Shown here in pieces: positions 10,102 through 19,853 of a stretch of 64,000 nucleotides of DNA; position 1 is the first letter of the stretch; every line of letters begins with the position of its first letter. Under the pieces are notes generated by a model. That model ran no database searches, was not told the origin of the DNA, and saw only the letters and a list, made by a program, of their open reading frames with translations. The DNA comes from Desulfovibrio sp. X2 (GTDB lineage: Bacteria > Desulfobacterota > Desulfovibrionia > Desulfovibrionales > Desulfovibrionaceae). The position numbers and the translations under genes were made by a program. The stretch lies in the NCBI RefSeq assembly GCF_000422205.1, contig NZ_ATHV01000066.1, positions 1 through 64,000 of the forward strand. Direction: 5' to 3'.

Positions 10102-10754
10102 GAGGGTTGCTCCTGTTTGAGAAGATGGAAGAGCGCTTCCAGTTTGGCGATGTCCTTGACCCCGGGCGCGGATTCCACGCCGGAGTTCACGTCGAGCCCC
10201 GCGATGCCGGGCAGCGCCGCGGCGCGCGCGGCGTTCTCCGGGGAGAGGCCGCCCGCCAGGATGAGGGGCACGGGGCTCTCGAGCCCTTCGAGGAAGGCCG
10301 GGTCGAGCGCGCGGCCGTGGCCGCCACCGGAGGTCCCGGCGTCGAGGAGGAAGTAGGCCGCCGCGTCGCGGAAGGCGTGCATCTCCTCCATGAGCGATTC
10401 GCGCGTGGGGTGCCGCTCGGGCCAGAAGACGCGGATGACGCGCTCAGCCCCCACCCGGCGGCAGAACTCCGGGTCCTGCCCGCCGTGCAACTGGGCCATG
10501 GAGAGCCCTGCCGCGTCCATGGCGGCGCGCACCTCGCCCGCCTCCTGATGCACGAAGACGCCGACCTTCCTTGCGGGCAGCCCCTCCAGGGAGGCCGGAA
10601 CGGCCAGGGCCACGTAGCGCGGGCTGCCGGGATGGAAGATGAAGCCGAGCCAGTCCGCGCCCAGGCGCGCCGCGAGCACGGCCTCGCGCGGGCGGGTCAG
10701 GCCGCAGATCTTGACGATCAGGGAGCGGCCGCATGGCAGGACGGTCGGGCTCAT
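10098..10754 (-). CDS. trpF: Phosphoribosylanthranilate isomerase
   Basis: The 218-residue TIM-barrel isomerase catalyses the Amadori rearrangement in tryptophan synthesis. The catalytic Cys is in KICGLTRPREA and the catalytic Asp lies in LLDAGTSGGGHGRALD near residue 140. The phosphate loops LAGGLSPENA and GLDVNSGVE are clear. The stop overlaps trpB and the start overlaps the trpC stop, so translation is coupled. An N-terminal tail of about 10 residues before IVKICGL is slightly longer than usual. Confidence 0.95.
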
Positions 10755-11572
10755 GCCACGGCCTCCCGCGCCGCCTCGATAAGGGCGCGCACGGCGGCCG
10801 CGGGATCGGCCGAGGACATGAGGCTCGTGCCCACGAGCACGGCGTCGTAGCCCGCCCGGGCCATCCGCGCGGCATCCTCCGGGCCCTTCACGCCGCTGGC
10901 CGCGATCCAGACCTCGTCCCCCTGCTTGCCGCCCGCGGCGGCCATCAGGTTCTCGGCGTTGCCGAGGTCCACGGCCAGGGTGTCGAGGTCGCGGTTGTTG
11001 ACCTGGATGATGCGGCTGCCCGCCTCGCGGGCCATGGCCAGGTCGGCTTCGTCGAAGATCTCGACCACGGCCTCGAGCCCGGCCGCCGCGCCGAGCACCA
11101 GGAAGCGCGCGAGCGTTCCGGCGTCCGGGAGCATGCGCGCGATGAGCAGGAAGGCCGAGGCCGGGGTGGCCGCGGTCTCGCGGATCTGCACCTCGTCCAG
11201 GATGAAGTCCTTGCGCAGCATGGGCAGGCCCACGGGGCGGCAGGCGGTGAGGAAGTCCGGGTCGCCCTTGAAGTGCACCCGCTCGGTGAGGATGGAGAGC
11301 GCGGCCGCGCCCGCGTCGGCATAGGCCTGGCAGGTGTGAAGCGGCGTGGCGCCGAGGTTGATGTCGCCCTGGCTGGGCGAGGCGCGCTTGTATTCCGCGA
11401 TCACGGCCAGGGGGGCCGCGGCGGCGAGCGCGGCGGCGAAGGCCGGGCGGCCGCCGAGGAAGAAGGAGGGCAGCGCACCCCGCTTCTCGCGCTCGCGCAA
11501 CATGGCGATCTCAGGCGCCTTGGCGGCGCGGAATTTTTCCAGAATGCCCGCGGGCCGTGGCGATCCGGTCAT
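10751..11572 (-). CDS. trpC: Indole-3-glycerol phosphate synthase
   Basis: The 273-residue barrel closes the indole ring from CdRP. Active-site Lys residues are seen in IAEYKRASPSQGDI and LRKDFILDEVQI, with Glu in LTERVHFKGDPDF and Asn in QVNNRDLDTLAVD. ATG at 11572 overlaps the trpD stop. Protein length is at the normal upper end. Gene order trpD-C-F-B-A follows the pathway. Confidence 0.96.
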   Translation of the reverse strand: MTGSPRPAGILEKFRAAKAPEIAMLREREKRGALPSFFLGGRPAFAAALAAAAPLAVIAEYKRASPSQGDINLGATPLHTCQAYADAGAAALSILTERVHFKGDPDFLTACRPVGLPMLRKDFILDEVQIRETAATPASAFLLIARMLPDAGTLARFLVLGAAAGLEAVVEIFDEADLAMAREAGSRIIQVNNRDLDTLAVDLGNAENLMAAAGGKQGDEVWIAASGVKGPEDAARMARAGYDAVLVGTSLMSSADPAAAVRALIEAAREAVA

Positions 11573-12573
11573 CACGCCACCTCGAAGCGGCGTCCGGCCG
11601 CGCCCTCGAACACGGCGGCGCGGGCCTGCATGGCCGCGGTCTCCAGGTCCGGGGCGTCGCCCAGCACGTAGAGCGCCACGGCCAGGTTCAGCATGAGCAT
11701 GTGCTGCATGATGATGTGGCCCTGGCCCGAGAGCAGGTCGCGCATGGCGCAAAGCGCCTCGTCCGGCCCGGCCACGCTGACGTCGGACGGCCTGCCGCCG
11801 CCCAGGCCCAGCTTGGCGGGGTCGATGCAGTCCTCGCGCACGGTGCCGTTCTCGACCCAGAGCACGCGCGAGGGGCCGAAGGGCGTGACCTCGTCGAAGC
11901 CCTCGGCGCCGTGGACCACGGCGGCGCGCGTGACGCCCGAGCGGGCCAGGACCTCGGCCATGAGCGGCATGAGCGTCTGGTCGGCCACGCCCAGGAGCTG
12001 GTGCGTGGGCCGGGCGGGGTTGAGCAGCGGCCCCATGACGTTGAACACGGTGGGGATGGCGAGCTCGCGGCGGATGGGCACGACGTGCTTGAAGGCCGGA
12101 TGGTAGGCCGGGGCGAAGAGGAAGACGAAGCCCGTGCGTTCGAGCTCGGCCGCGACCTCCTCGGGCGGCAGGTCCAGGCGTATGCCCATGGCCTCCAGGA
12201 TGTCCGCGCTGCCGCAGGACGAGGAGACCGAGCGGTTGCCGTGCTTGACCACCTTGTGCCCCATGGCCGCGAGCGTGAGCGCCACGGCCGTGGAGCAGTT
12301 GAAGGAGTTGCGGCAGTCGCCGCCCGTGCCGCAGGTGTCGATGCGGGGGCCCGAGAGGTTCGGCACCAGGCGCGCCTCGCCCAGGCAGGCCTCGACCCCG
12401 GCGGAAAGCTCCTCCGCGGTCGCGCCCTTGGCGCGCAGCCCCATCAGGAAGGCTCCGGCCTGGGCCGGGCTCATCTCGCCCGCGAGCAGCCCCGCGAAGG
12501 CGCCGCCCGCCTGCTCGGCCGTGAGGTCGCGCCTCTTGGCCAGGGTTTCGAGTATTTCACGAATCTCAGCCAT
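11572..12573 (-). CDS. trpD: Anthranilate phosphoribosyltransferase
   Basis: The 333-residue enzyme transfers phosphoribose from PRPP to anthranilate. The PRPP-binding motif IDTCGTGGDCRNSFNCSTA and the KHGNRSVSSSCGSADILEAMG block (residues about 105-125) are intact, and the second metal site DEVTPFG is present. It is a stand-alone TrpD with no fused glutaminase; the glutaminase TrpG is encoded just upstream with an 8-bp overlap. Confidence 0.97.
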   Translation of the reverse strand: MAEIREILETLAKRRDLTAEQAGGAFAGLLAGEMSPAQAGAFLMGLRAKGATAEELSAGVEACLGEARLVPNLSGPRIDTCGTGGDCRNSFNCSTAVALTLAAMGHKVVKHGNRSVSSSCGSADILEAMGIRLDLPPEEVAAELERTGFVFLFAPAYHPAFKHVVPIRRELAIPTVFNVMGPLLNPARPTHQLLGVADQTLMPLMAEVLARSGVTRAAVVHGAEGFDEVTPFGPSRVLWVENGTVREDCIDPAKLGLGGGRPSDVSVAGPDEALCAMRDLLSGQGHIIMQHMLMLNLAVALYVLGDAPDLETAAMQARAAVFEGAAGRRFEVA

Positions 12574-13177
12574 TGGCGGCTCCCTCCCGGTGCAGCAGGT
12601 TGTCGGGCCCCAATTTGTCGGGGAAGTTGGCCAGGAGCTTCATGCCCTCCGGCGTCAGGATGGACTCGGGGTGGAACTGCACGCCCTCCCAGGGGCGGTC
12701 CTTGTAGCGCAGCCCCATGACCTCGCCCGCATCCACGGTGCGGGCCGTGACCTCGAGCAGGTCGGACTTCTCGGCCGGGACGAGGAGCGAGTGGTAGCGG
12801 CAGACCTCGAAGGGGTCGGGCAGCCCGGTGAAGACGCCCTTGCCGTCGTGGGTCACGAGGGAGGTCTTGCCGTGCATGATGCGCTCGGCCACGAACACGG
12901 GCGCGCCCGCGAAGTGACCGAGGATCTGGTGCCCCAGGCAGACGCCGAAGACCGGCACGGTCTTCGGCAGCCGCTCCAGGAACTGCAGGCACAGGCCCGC
13001 GTTCTCCGGGTTCGAGGGGCCGGGGGAGATGCAGACCATCTCCAGGTCGGCCGCCGTGGCCATGTCCAGGAGCTCGGGGCGGTCGTTGCGCACCACCTTC
13101 GGGTCCTTGCCCAGCATCTGGAAGGCCTGGACCAGGTTGAAGGTGAACGAATCGAAGTTGTCAATCAGCAAAAACAT
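12566..13177 (-). CDS. trpG: Anthranilate synthase glutamine amidotransferase component
   Basis: The 203-residue class I glutaminase supplies ammonia to TrpE. It shows the nucleophile elbow GVCLGHQILGHFAG (Cys near residue 80), the oxyanion segment SPGPSNPENAG and the catalytic His-Glu pair VQFHPESILTPEG. It opens with the family signature LLIDNFDSFTFNLVQ. It overlaps the end of trpE by 17 bp. It could also serve para-aminobenzoate synthesis, but the operon position favours tryptophan. Confidence 0.97.
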   Translation of the reverse strand: MFLLIDNFDSFTFNLVQAFQMLGKDPKVVRNDRPELLDMATAADLEMVCISPGPSNPENAGLCLQFLERLPKTVPVFGVCLGHQILGHFAGAPVFVAERIMHGKTSLVTHDGKGVFTGLPDPFEVCRYHSLLVPAEKSDLLEVTARTVDAGEVMGLRYKDRPWEGVQFHPESILTPEGMKLLANFPDKLGPDNLLHREGAANG

Positions 13178-14609
13178 CGCCCTTCCCTCCTCCTTCGAGC
13201 ACCTTGCGCACGGCCCCGGACTTGTTCGTCACCTCGGCCCACTCCGTCTCGGGCACGGAGTCGTAGACGATGCCGCCGCCGGACTGCCACGAGACCTTGC
13301 CCCCGCGCACCCACATGGTGCGGATGAGGATGCCCGTGTCCAGGTCCACGCGGCCCTTGTCCAGGCCGAGCCAGCCCACGGCGCCGCCGTAAGGCCCGCG
13401 CGGCAGGCCCTCGAGCTCGGCGATGATCTCCATGGCGCGCACCTTGGGCGCGCCGGAGAGCGTGCCCGCCGGGAACGTCGCGGCCAGCACGTCCAGCGCG
13501 TCCACGTCGTCGCGCGCCTCGGCCTCCACGTAGGAGGTCAGGTGCATGACGTGGGAGAAGCGCTCCACGTTCATGAACTTCTCCACGCGCACCGTGCCGG
13601 GCGCGGCCACGCGGCCCAGGTCGTTGCGGCCCAGGTCCACGAGCATGACGTGCTCGGCCCGCTCCTTGGGATCGGCCAGCAGCTCGGCGGCCAGGGACTC
13701 GTCCTCGGCCGGGGTCTCGCCGCGCGGCCGGGTTCCCGCGATGGGCCGGGTCTCGAGCCTGCCGCCCTGGCACTTGACCAGGAGCTCGGGCGAGGAGCCG
13801 ACCAGGGAGACCTCGGGCAGCTTCATGTAGAACATGTAGGGCGAGGGGTTCAGCTGGCGCAGGCGGCGGTACAGGGTGAAGGGGTCGCCCTCGAAGTCCG
13901 CCTCGAAGCGGTTGGAGGGCACCACCTGGATGCACTCGCCCTGGCGGATCATCTCCTTGGCCCTGTTCACGCCCTCCATGAAGCCTTCGCGGCCGGGAAC
14001 GGCGCGGATCTCGCCGACCTTGGGCGCCCTGGCGGGCCGCGTCACGCGGGCGGTGTCGAAGGCCGGGCCGCCGGACTCGCCGAGCCCCCGGGAGTCGCCG
14101 CTCGGGTCGCCGTCCCAGGTCAGGTAGCAGCAGCGGTGGTGCAGGTGGTCGTAGAGCACCACGCTCGCGGGCAGCACCAGCACGGCCTCGGCCTCCTCGG
14201 GCGGCACGACCCTGGCCAGCTTGGGCTCGAAGAGCCCGGCCATGCCGTAGCCGAAGTAGCCGAGCAGCGAGCGCGTGATGGGCGGCAGGTCCGGGGCCTC
14301 GTCGGGCGGCTCGATGACCAGGTTCTGCATGGTCTGGCGCACGCCGTCCAGGAAGGGCTCGCCGTGCAGCTTGTTGATGCCCGCCACGCGCGGATCGCCC
14401 GCCAGGATCTCCATGCCCCCGTCGCGGCAGGAGAGCGTCAGGCGGAAGTCCCAGGCGATGAGGGAGTAGCGGCCGAGCCTGCCGTCCACCTCGGCGCTCT
14501 CGAGCAGGATGCCCGGGCCGTCGCCCACGAGCCCCAGATAGAGGCTGATGGGCGTCTGGATGTCCGCGGGCAGGAACCTCGCCCGCTGCTTAAGCCTGAT
14601 CTGTCGCAT
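13161..14609 (-). CDS. trpE: Anthranilate synthase component I
   Basis: The 482-residue chorismate-using enzyme makes anthranilate with TrpG. The C-terminal chorismate domain has the motifs RPIAGTRPRGETPAEDE, HVMLVDLGRNDLGRV and FPAGTLSGAPKVRAMEII and ends in the usual VDLDTGILIRT and QSGGGIVYDS blocks. The feedback tryptophan site (LLES-type motif near the N-terminus) appears as GILLESAEVDGRLGRYSLI. The ATG at 14609 has an AAAGGAG site and overlaps the tyrA stop by 20 bp. Confidence 0.97.
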   Translation of the reverse strand: MRQIRLKQRARFLPADIQTPISLYLGLVGDGPGILLESAEVDGRLGRYSLIAWDFRLTLSCRDGGMEILAGDPRVAGINKLHGEPFLDGVRQTMQNLVIEPPDEAPDLPPITRSLLGYFGYGMAGLFEPKLARVVPPEEAEAVLVLPASVVLYDHLHHRCCYLTWDGDPSGDSRGLGESGGPAFDTARVTRPARAPKVGEIRAVPGREGFMEGVNRAKEMIRQGECIQVVPSNRFEADFEGDPFTLYRRLRQLNPSPYMFYMKLPEVSLVGSSPELLVKCQGGRLETRPIAGTRPRGETPAEDESLAAELLADPKERAEHVMLVDLGRNDLGRVAAPGTVRVEKFMNVERFSHVMHLTSYVEAEARDDVDALDVLAATFPAGTLSGAPKVRAMEIIAELEGLPRGPYGGAVGWLGLDKGRVDLDTGILIRTMWVRGGKVSWQSGGGIVYDSVPETEWAEVTNKSGAVRKVLEGGGKGDVFAD

Positions 14610-15453
14610 GGTCCGCTCCTTTGGCGTGTTGTTCGCGGTCGCGGGCTTCGTCGCTCCACCACCAGCGGGCGCGCTCAACCAGGAGGTCGACGTCGCCGCC
14701 CGCAGCCACGTTCAAGTGGGAGCGGAAGATTCGGACAGCCTCCTGGCTGGCCGGGTTTGATTCGAACATTGCCTCGAACATGGAGGAGTCGCGCAGGCAC
14801 ATCTTGCGCGCCGCTTCCAGGCGGCGGCGGAAGCTCGGGGTGACGAAGCGCAGCACGCCCTCCTGGGCGGCCACGGTGGCCAGGTAGGCCACCGTGGTCA
14901 CGAAATTGAGCCCCTGCACGAAGGACTGGATGTTGTCGTGCTCGCGGGCGGAGACGTCGAAGGGGATGAAGCCCAGGCGCCTTAGGAAGGTGCACACGCT
15001 CTCGCGCGCCGCGTCGTCGCGGCCGGGGCAGACCGAGACGCGCCGGTCCTCGGGCTCGGGCAGCACGCCGCCGAACAGGGGATGGGTGCCGACCACGGGC
15101 CCGGCGTAGGCGTTCAGCATCTGGCGCAGCGGCGTGACCTTGACCGAGCAGACGTCGGCCAGGATCTGCTCGCCGTCGAGCAGCGGGGCGACGATGCCGA
15201 GCGCCTGGCCCACGGCGTCGATGGGCACGCAGACGAGCACGAGGTCCGCGCCCGGAAGGGCCGACCCGGCCCCTTCCGCGGTCAGGGGCTTGTCCAGCTC
15301 GCGCACGGCCATGCCCGCGGCCCGGGCGCGCTCGCAGAGCATGCGCCCCATCTCGCCCCTGGCCCCGACCACGGCGATGGTGTTTATCTCGCGCGCGTCC
15401 TTGGCGACGTCGGCGTCGCGCCCGCAGCGAAAACCGTCGGTCCCGTCGCTCAT
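14590..15453 (-). CDS. tyrA: Prephenate dehydrogenase
   Basis: The 287-residue NAD(P)-dependent enzyme converts prephenate to 4-hydroxyphenylpyruvate for tyrosine. The Rossmann motif IAVVGARGEMGRML begins near residue 26, and the substrate-binding signature VGTHPLFGG, with ADVCSVKVTPL before it, is intact. No ACT or chorismate mutase domain is attached. The start at 15453 overlaps the aroA stop (ATGA). In D. vulgaris a prephenate dehydrogenase gene occupies the same operon position, as I recall. Confidence 0.9.
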   Translation of the reverse strand: MSDGTDGFRCGRDADVAKDAREINTIAVVGARGEMGRMLCERARAAGMAVRELDKPLTAEGAGSALPGADLVLVCVPIDAVGQALGIVAPLLDGEQILADVCSVKVTPLRQMLNAYAGPVVGTHPLFGGVLPEPEDRRVSVCPGRDDAARESVCTFLRRLGFIPFDVSAREHDNIQSFVQGLNFVTTVAYLATVAAQEGVLRFVTPSFRRRLEAARKMCLRDSSMFEAMFESNPASQEAVRIFRSHLNVAAGGDVDLLVERARWWWSDEARDREQHAKGADHATDQA

Positions 15454-16850
15454 GCCCCTGCCCTCCTGCTCCCTGCCGCCGCGAGCACCGGCGCCCAGCG
15501 CGTAAAGAAGTCCGGGAAGGACTTGGAGACGCAGGAAGTGTCGTCCAGGCGCACGTCGATGCCCGCGAGCCCGTAGATGCTCGCGCTCATGGCCATGCGG
15601 TGGTCGCCGTAGGAGCCGAAGTCCACCGCGCCCGAGGCGAAGCCCGCGCGTCCCTCCTTCGGGGGAATGATGCGGATGCCGTCCTCGAGCAGCTCGGCCG
15701 AGGCCCCGGCGCGCTCGAGGTTCGCGGCCGCGGCAGCGAGGCGGTCGGATTCCTTGATGCGCAGGTGGGCCACGTTGCGGATCACGGTCTCGCCCTGCGC
15801 GAAGGCCGCGAGCGCGGCCACCGTGGGCACCAGGTCCGGGCAGCGGCCCATGTCGAGCTCTGCGCCGTGCAGTGTTCCCTGCGCGGGCGGCCGGGAGACG
15901 ATGAGCCCGTCCTCCACGGACACGGGCGCGCCCATGGCCGCGAGGATGTCGCACATGGCGCGGTCGCCCTGGGCCGAGTCGGGCCTGAGCCCCGCCACGG
16001 CCACGGCCGGGCCTATGGCGCCCGCGGCCAGGAAGTAGGAGGCGCTGGACCAGTCGCCCTCCACCGAGTACTCGCGCGGCCAGTAGGAGGCGGGCTGCAC
16101 GGCCAGGCGCAGCTCGCCGGGCCTCGCCTCCTCGATCTCGCGCCAGGGCACGGGCAGGAACTTGGGCTCGCGGCCGCGCACGCCCTTCTCGGCCAGCTTC
16201 ATGACGTGGAACTGGACGCCGAAGTCCTCCATGACCTGCAGGGTCAGGGAGACGTAGGGCCAGGAGACGACCTTGGAACCGCCGATCTCGAGCACCGTGG
16301 GCTTGTGCGCAAGCGGCGCGGCCAGGAGCAGGCCGGAGAGGTACTGGCTCGACTCCTCGAGCGAGACCGAGGCGAGGCCGCCCGTAAGCCCGGCCGTGAG
16401 CACGCGCAGGGGCGGGTAGCCCTCCTTCTCCAGCCACTGCACCTCGGCGCCGAGACTGTGCAGCGCCTGGGCCAGCGAGCCGATGGGCCGCTCGTGCATG
16501 CGCGGGGCGCCGCGCACCTCGAAGACGCCGTGCCCGGCCGCGGCCACGGCCGTGATCAGGCGGCAGGTGGTGCCGGACTCGTGGACCTCGAGCAGGACGG
16601 GCGCGGCGCCGTCGCGCAGCTCCCCGCCCGTGAGGCCTCCGGGCCTGCCTGTCACGCGCAGCCCGCCGCCGTCGAGCTCGGTGATCTCCACACCGCCCGC
16701 CTCCAGGCAGCCGCGGGTGATGGCCAGGTCCACGGAGCGCAGCACGTTTCTCACCACGCTCACGCCGTTGGCCAGGCCCGCGGCGATGAGCGCGCGGTGG
16801 GACAGGGACTTGGACGGCGGGGCCGTCACGGTGACGAAGGGGGCGTTCAT
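15450..16850 (-). CDS. aroA: 3-phosphoshikimate 1-carboxyvinyltransferase (EPSP synthase)
   Basis: The 466-residue EPSP synthase joins phosphoenolpyruvate to shikimate 3-phosphate. It opens with PPSKSLSHRALIAAGLANG (active-site Lys and Ser) and has the motif ESGTTCRLITAVAA, where the more usual sequence is N-G/A-GT-x-x-R, the RIKESDRLAAAA motif and the SYGDHRMAMSASI block. It is somewhat longer and more divergent than the E. coli type, as is common in deltaproteobacteria. ATGA overlaps exist at both ends. Confidence 0.95.
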   Translation of the reverse strand: MNAPFVTVTAPPSKSLSHRALIAAGLANGVSVVRNVLRSVDLAITRGCLEAGGVEITELDGGGLRVTGRPGGLTGGELRDGAAPVLLEVHESGTTCRLITAVAAAGHGVFEVRGAPRMHERPIGSLAQALHSLGAEVQWLEKEGYPPLRVLTAGLTGGLASVSLEESSQYLSGLLLAAPLAHKPTVLEIGGSKVVSWPYVSLTLQVMEDFGVQFHVMKLAEKGVRGREPKFLPVPWREIEEARPGELRLAVQPASYWPREYSVEGDWSSASYFLAAGAIGPAVAVAGLRPDSAQGDRAMCDILAAMGAPVSVEDGLIVSRPPAQGTLHGAELDMGRCPDLVPTVAALAAFAQGETVIRNVAHLRIKESDRLAAAAANLERAGASAELLEDGIRIIPPKEGRAGFASGAVDFGSYGDHRMAMSASIYGLAGIDVRLDDTSCVSKSFPDFFTRWAPVLAAAGSRRAGA

Positions 16851-17998
16851 GCGTCCTCTCCTCCGGCCCGGGTGTTCATGACCGGGCTGTTGTCGATCTG
16901 CGGGCCCACGGGGTAGGCGCCGAGCACCTTGAGGCTGGCGCAGGCCTCCGTGAGGCCTTCGCGCACCGCGGCCAGCTCGGGCAGGCCGAGGTCGCACTCG
17001 AGGTCCGCGAAGAAGGCGTAGCGCCACTTCTCGCCCTTCACCGGACGCGACTCGAGCTTGGTGATGTTGACCCCGTGGGTGGCCAGGAGGTCCAGCACCA
17101 GGGCCAGGGCGCCGGGCTTGTCCAGGGTGGTGAAGAGGATGGAGCTCTTCTTGTTGTTGTCCCCGGCCTTGTTGGGCGTCTTGGAGATGACGAAGAAGCG
17201 GGTCCAGTTGTCCGGGTAGTCCTCGATGGGCGCGGCCAGGATGGAGAGGCCGGTCATGGCCGCGAGGCGGGCGTGGCCGATGGCCGCGCTCCCCGCGCCG
17301 CGCCCGGCGGCCACGCGCCGGGCCGCGGCCGAGGTGCTCTCCACCGGGTGCAGCTCCGCGCCCGGCAGGTTGGCGCGCAGCCAGCCGCCGCACTGCTCCA
17401 GCGGCTGGGGGTGCGAGTAGACGTGGCGGATCTCCGAGAGCTCGCCGCCCTTGGCCATGAGGCAGTGGGAGATGCGCGCGAAGAGCTCGGCCTGCACGGC
17501 CACGTCGTAGTGCATCAGCGAATCGAGGCTCTGGCCCACGGCGCCCTGCAGCGAGTTCTCGATGGGCACCACGCCGAGGTCCGCCTCGCCCGAGGCCACG
17601 CTCTCGAACACGCCCGGGATGTGCGGGCGCGGCGTGTACTCGGCCGAGGCCCCGAGGTAGCGCAGCCCCGCGAAGTGCGAGAAGGTGCCCTCGGGTCCGA
17701 GATAGACCACGGAGAGGGTACGCTGCAGGCTGCGCGACGAGGAGATGATCTCTCTATAGATGGCCTTCAGGTGCTCGTCGGGCAGCGGCCCCTGGTTCAG
17801 GCCGCAGAGCTTGGACAGCAGCCGCTCCTCGCGGCCGGGCTTGAAGACCTGCCCCGAGCCGCCCGCCTTGATCCGGCCCACGCGCCGCGAGACGCGGGCG
17901 CGGCGGTTCAGGAGTTCCAGGACTTCCTCGTCGATGGCGTCGATCTCCCGCCTGACGGCGGAGAGCACCTTGTCGTCCGCGATGCGTTTCTCGCTCAT
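16847..17998 (-). CDS. pheA: Bifunctional chorismate mutase / prephenate dehydratase
   Basis: The 383-residue P-protein has an N-terminal AroQ chorismate mutase (residues about 10-95, EIDAIDEEVLELLNRRARVS), a prephenate dehydratase domain (YLGPEGTFSHFAGL through the catalytic motif TRFFVISKTPNKAG) and a C-terminal ACT domain (TTLDKPGALALVLDLLATHGVNITKLESRP). It makes phenylpyruvate for phenylalanine and is expected to be inhibited by Phe through the ACT domain. It is coupled to its neighbours by ATGA overlaps on both sides. Confidence 0.97.
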   Translation of the reverse strand: MSEKRIADDKVLSAVRREIDAIDEEVLELLNRRARVSRRVGRIKAGGSGQVFKPGREERLLSKLCGLNQGPLPDEHLKAIYREIISSSRSLQRTLSVVYLGPEGTFSHFAGLRYLGASAEYTPRPHIPGVFESVASGEADLGVVPIENSLQGAVGQSLDSLMHYDVAVQAELFARISHCLMAKGGELSEIRHVYSHPQPLEQCGGWLRANLPGAELHPVESTSAAARRVAAGRGAGSAAIGHARLAAMTGLSILAAPIEDYPDNWTRFFVISKTPNKAGDNNKKSSILFTTLDKPGALALVLDLLATHGVNITKLESRPVKGEKWRYAFFADLECDLGLPELAAVREGLTEACASLKVLGAYPVGPQIDNSPVMNTRAGGEDA

Positions 17999-18978
17999 GC
18001 TTCCGTTATCTCCTCGTCCACGGCCATGCCGAAATGGCGTCCGGCCTTGTCCAGGCGCACCAATACCTCATCTCCCTCGGACAGGGCCACCACGCTCACG
18101 GGCTCGCCCGTGGGCCTGACCAGCCGGATGGTCTCCGCGTTCTGCAAGAAGACGCCGCCGCGCCTGCCGCCCACCTCGGCCTCGATGGCCAGCATGGGCC
18201 GCACCTCGACCTTGGAGCGGCCGACCACGGCCGTGGTCGTCATGCCGTCCGATCCGGCGATCAGCACCTCGTCGCCCGCGCGCAGCTCCTCGAGGTAGCG
18301 GGTGCGGCCGTCGGCCATGAAGGCATAGGCGTGCACCGCGCCCGCGTTCACGCGGAAGGGGCGCGAGGCCACGTAGGGGTTGGCCTCGGTCTCGGCGTGC
18401 ACCAGGAAGGTGAAGGCCGAGGAGTTGCCCGTGAGCATGCCCTGGCCGCGCGAAAGAATGCTCAGCGTGTCCACGCAGACGCGGTGGCCGAGCCCCACGG
18501 GGCGGATGGAGACGATGCGGCCGGGCACCAGCTCCTCGCGGCCGCGCGAGAGGCGCAGCTCGGAGACGATGCGCGGCAGCTCCATGGCCGCGTCGGGCGA
18601 GGCCGCGATGAAGTCCACGCCGCGCTCGAGCACGCCCGCGGCAAGCCGCGCCTCGGAGAGGGAGCGCGCCTCGGCGCCGAGCAGCGCGCCCTCGCCCCTC
18701 CTGCCCGCCAGCAGGTTCTCCACCGGGATGATCTCCCAGGGGGCCATGAGCAGGACGGAGCGGCCAGCGGCCAGGGCCTCGGCCGCGCGCTCCTCGTCTG
18801 CCTTGGATTCGATCCTCACGCGCACGAAGTCGTCCGGGGCGAGGACCTCGACGCGGCCCAGAGCGCGCACGGCGTCGGCCTTGTCCGGCTCGCAGACCAC
18901 GGCGTCCACGCCGCTCTCGAGCGCCCGGGTGACGTCGTCCTTTTCAAAGGGCACGGCCAGGAAAAGCACATGACGCAT
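17995..18978 (-). CDS. aroB': 3-dehydroquinate synthase II (archaeal type)
   Basis: The 327-residue product matches the MJ1249-type dehydroquinate synthase II, not the classical AroB fold. Visible blocks include IPVENLLAGRRGEG, VSIRPVGLGHRVCVDTLSIL, MLTGNSSAFTFLVHAETEANPYVASRPFRVNAGAVHAYA and the GDEVLI repeats of the C-terminal half. It converts the ADH synthase product to 3-dehydroquinate with NAD. It sits directly behind its partner gene, separated by one base. This two-enzyme entry is known in archaea and in Desulfovibrio. Confidence 0.93.
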   Translation of the reverse strand: MRHVLFLAVPFEKDDVTRALESGVDAVVCEPDKADAVRALGRVEVLAPDDFVRVRIESKADEERAAEALAAGRSVLLMAPWEIIPVENLLAGRRGEGALLGAEARSLSEARLAAGVLERGVDFIAASPDAAMELPRIVSELRLSRGREELVPGRIVSIRPVGLGHRVCVDTLSILSRGQGMLTGNSSAFTFLVHAETEANPYVASRPFRVNAGAVHAYAFMADGRTRYLEELRAGDEVLIAGSDGMTTTAVVGRSKVEVRPMLAIEAEVGGRRGGVFLQNAETIRLVRPTGEPVSVVALSEGDEVLVRLDKAGRHFGMAVDEEITEA

Positions 18979-18979
18979 T

Positions 18980-19804
18980 TTAGGCCTCCTCGCCGGTGGC
19001 CATGTATTCCATGGCCTGCGCGACTTCCCATTCCTCGTGCACCAGGCCGCGCAGGGCGCGCACCAGACGCAGCGGGTCGTCCGCCTGGAAGATGTTTCGG
19101 CCGATGGACAGGCCCCGGCCGCCCGCGAGCACGGAGTCGTGGACCATCTGCACCAGCTCGCGCGTGGATTCCATCTTCTCGCCGCCCGCGATGACCACGG
19201 GCACGCAGCAGGACTCGACCACGCGGGCGAAGGACTCGATGTCGCCGGTGTAGGGCACCTTGACCACGTCCGCGCCGAGCTCCACGCCCGCGCGGGCGCA
19301 GTGGGCCACCACGGCGGGGTCGAAGGAGTTCTCGATCTTGGGGCCGCGGCCGTACATCATGGCCAGGACCGGGATGCCGTAGCGCGAGGCCTGGGTGGTC
19401 ACGTAGCCGAGGTCGCGCAGCATGTCGCGCTCGGACTCGTCGCCCAGGTTGATGTGCAGCGAGATGGCGTCCGCGCCGAGGCAGATGGCGTCCTCGACGG
19501 TGCCGACGAGGCATTTGGCGTTGGGAAAGGGGGAGAGCGAGGTGGAGGCGGAGAGGTGGCAGATGAGTCCGATGTCCTTGCCGCCGCCTCGGTGGCCGCA
19601 GCGGATGAGGCCCTTCTGCATGAGCACCGCGTTGGCCCCGCCCGCCGCGACGTGGTTCACGGTCTCGCGCATGTCCACCAGCCCGTCGATGGGCCCCACG
19701 GTCACGCCGTGGTCCATGGGGACGATGATCGTGCGCCCGGTCTGGCGGTTGAAGATGCGTTCGAGGCGGATGCTCTTGCCGATCTGGATGCTGCCGCTGT
19801 CCAT
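18980..19804 (-). CDS. aroA': 2-amino-3,7-dideoxy-D-threo-hept-6-ulosonate (ADH) synthase
   Basis: The 274-residue class I aldolase of the FbaB/LsrF family is the first structural gene of the aromatic operon. It shows the [14 protein letters not shown] block, the Schiff-base Lys region [15 protein letters not shown] and the phosphate loops [11 protein letters not shown] and [10 protein letters not shown]. In archaea the homologue (MJ0400) condenses aspartate semialdehyde with a fructose-derived keto donor to give ADH, bypassing DAHP synthase. A perfect GGAGG site lies 6 bp before the ATG. Its pairing with a dehydroquinate synthase II gene argues for this role rather than glycolytic aldolase. 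Confidence 0.9.
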   Translation of the reverse strand: MDSGSIQIGKSIRLERIFNRQTGRTIIVPMDHGVTVGPIDGLVDMRETVNHVAAGGANAVLMQKGLIRCGHRGGGKDIGLICHLSASTSLSPFPNAKCLVGTVEDAICLGADAISLHINLGDESERDMLRDLGYVTTQASRYGIPVLAMMYGRGPKIENSFDPAVVAHCARAGVELGADVVKVPYTGDIESFARVVESCCVPVVIAGGEKMESTRELVQMVHDSVLAGGRGLSIGRNIFQADDPLRLVRALRGLVHEEWEVAQAMEYMATGEEA

Positions 19805-19853
19805 GACTGACCTCCTGCCCCCCGGCCCGCTTCCGCCGACGCCTCCTTCCGGG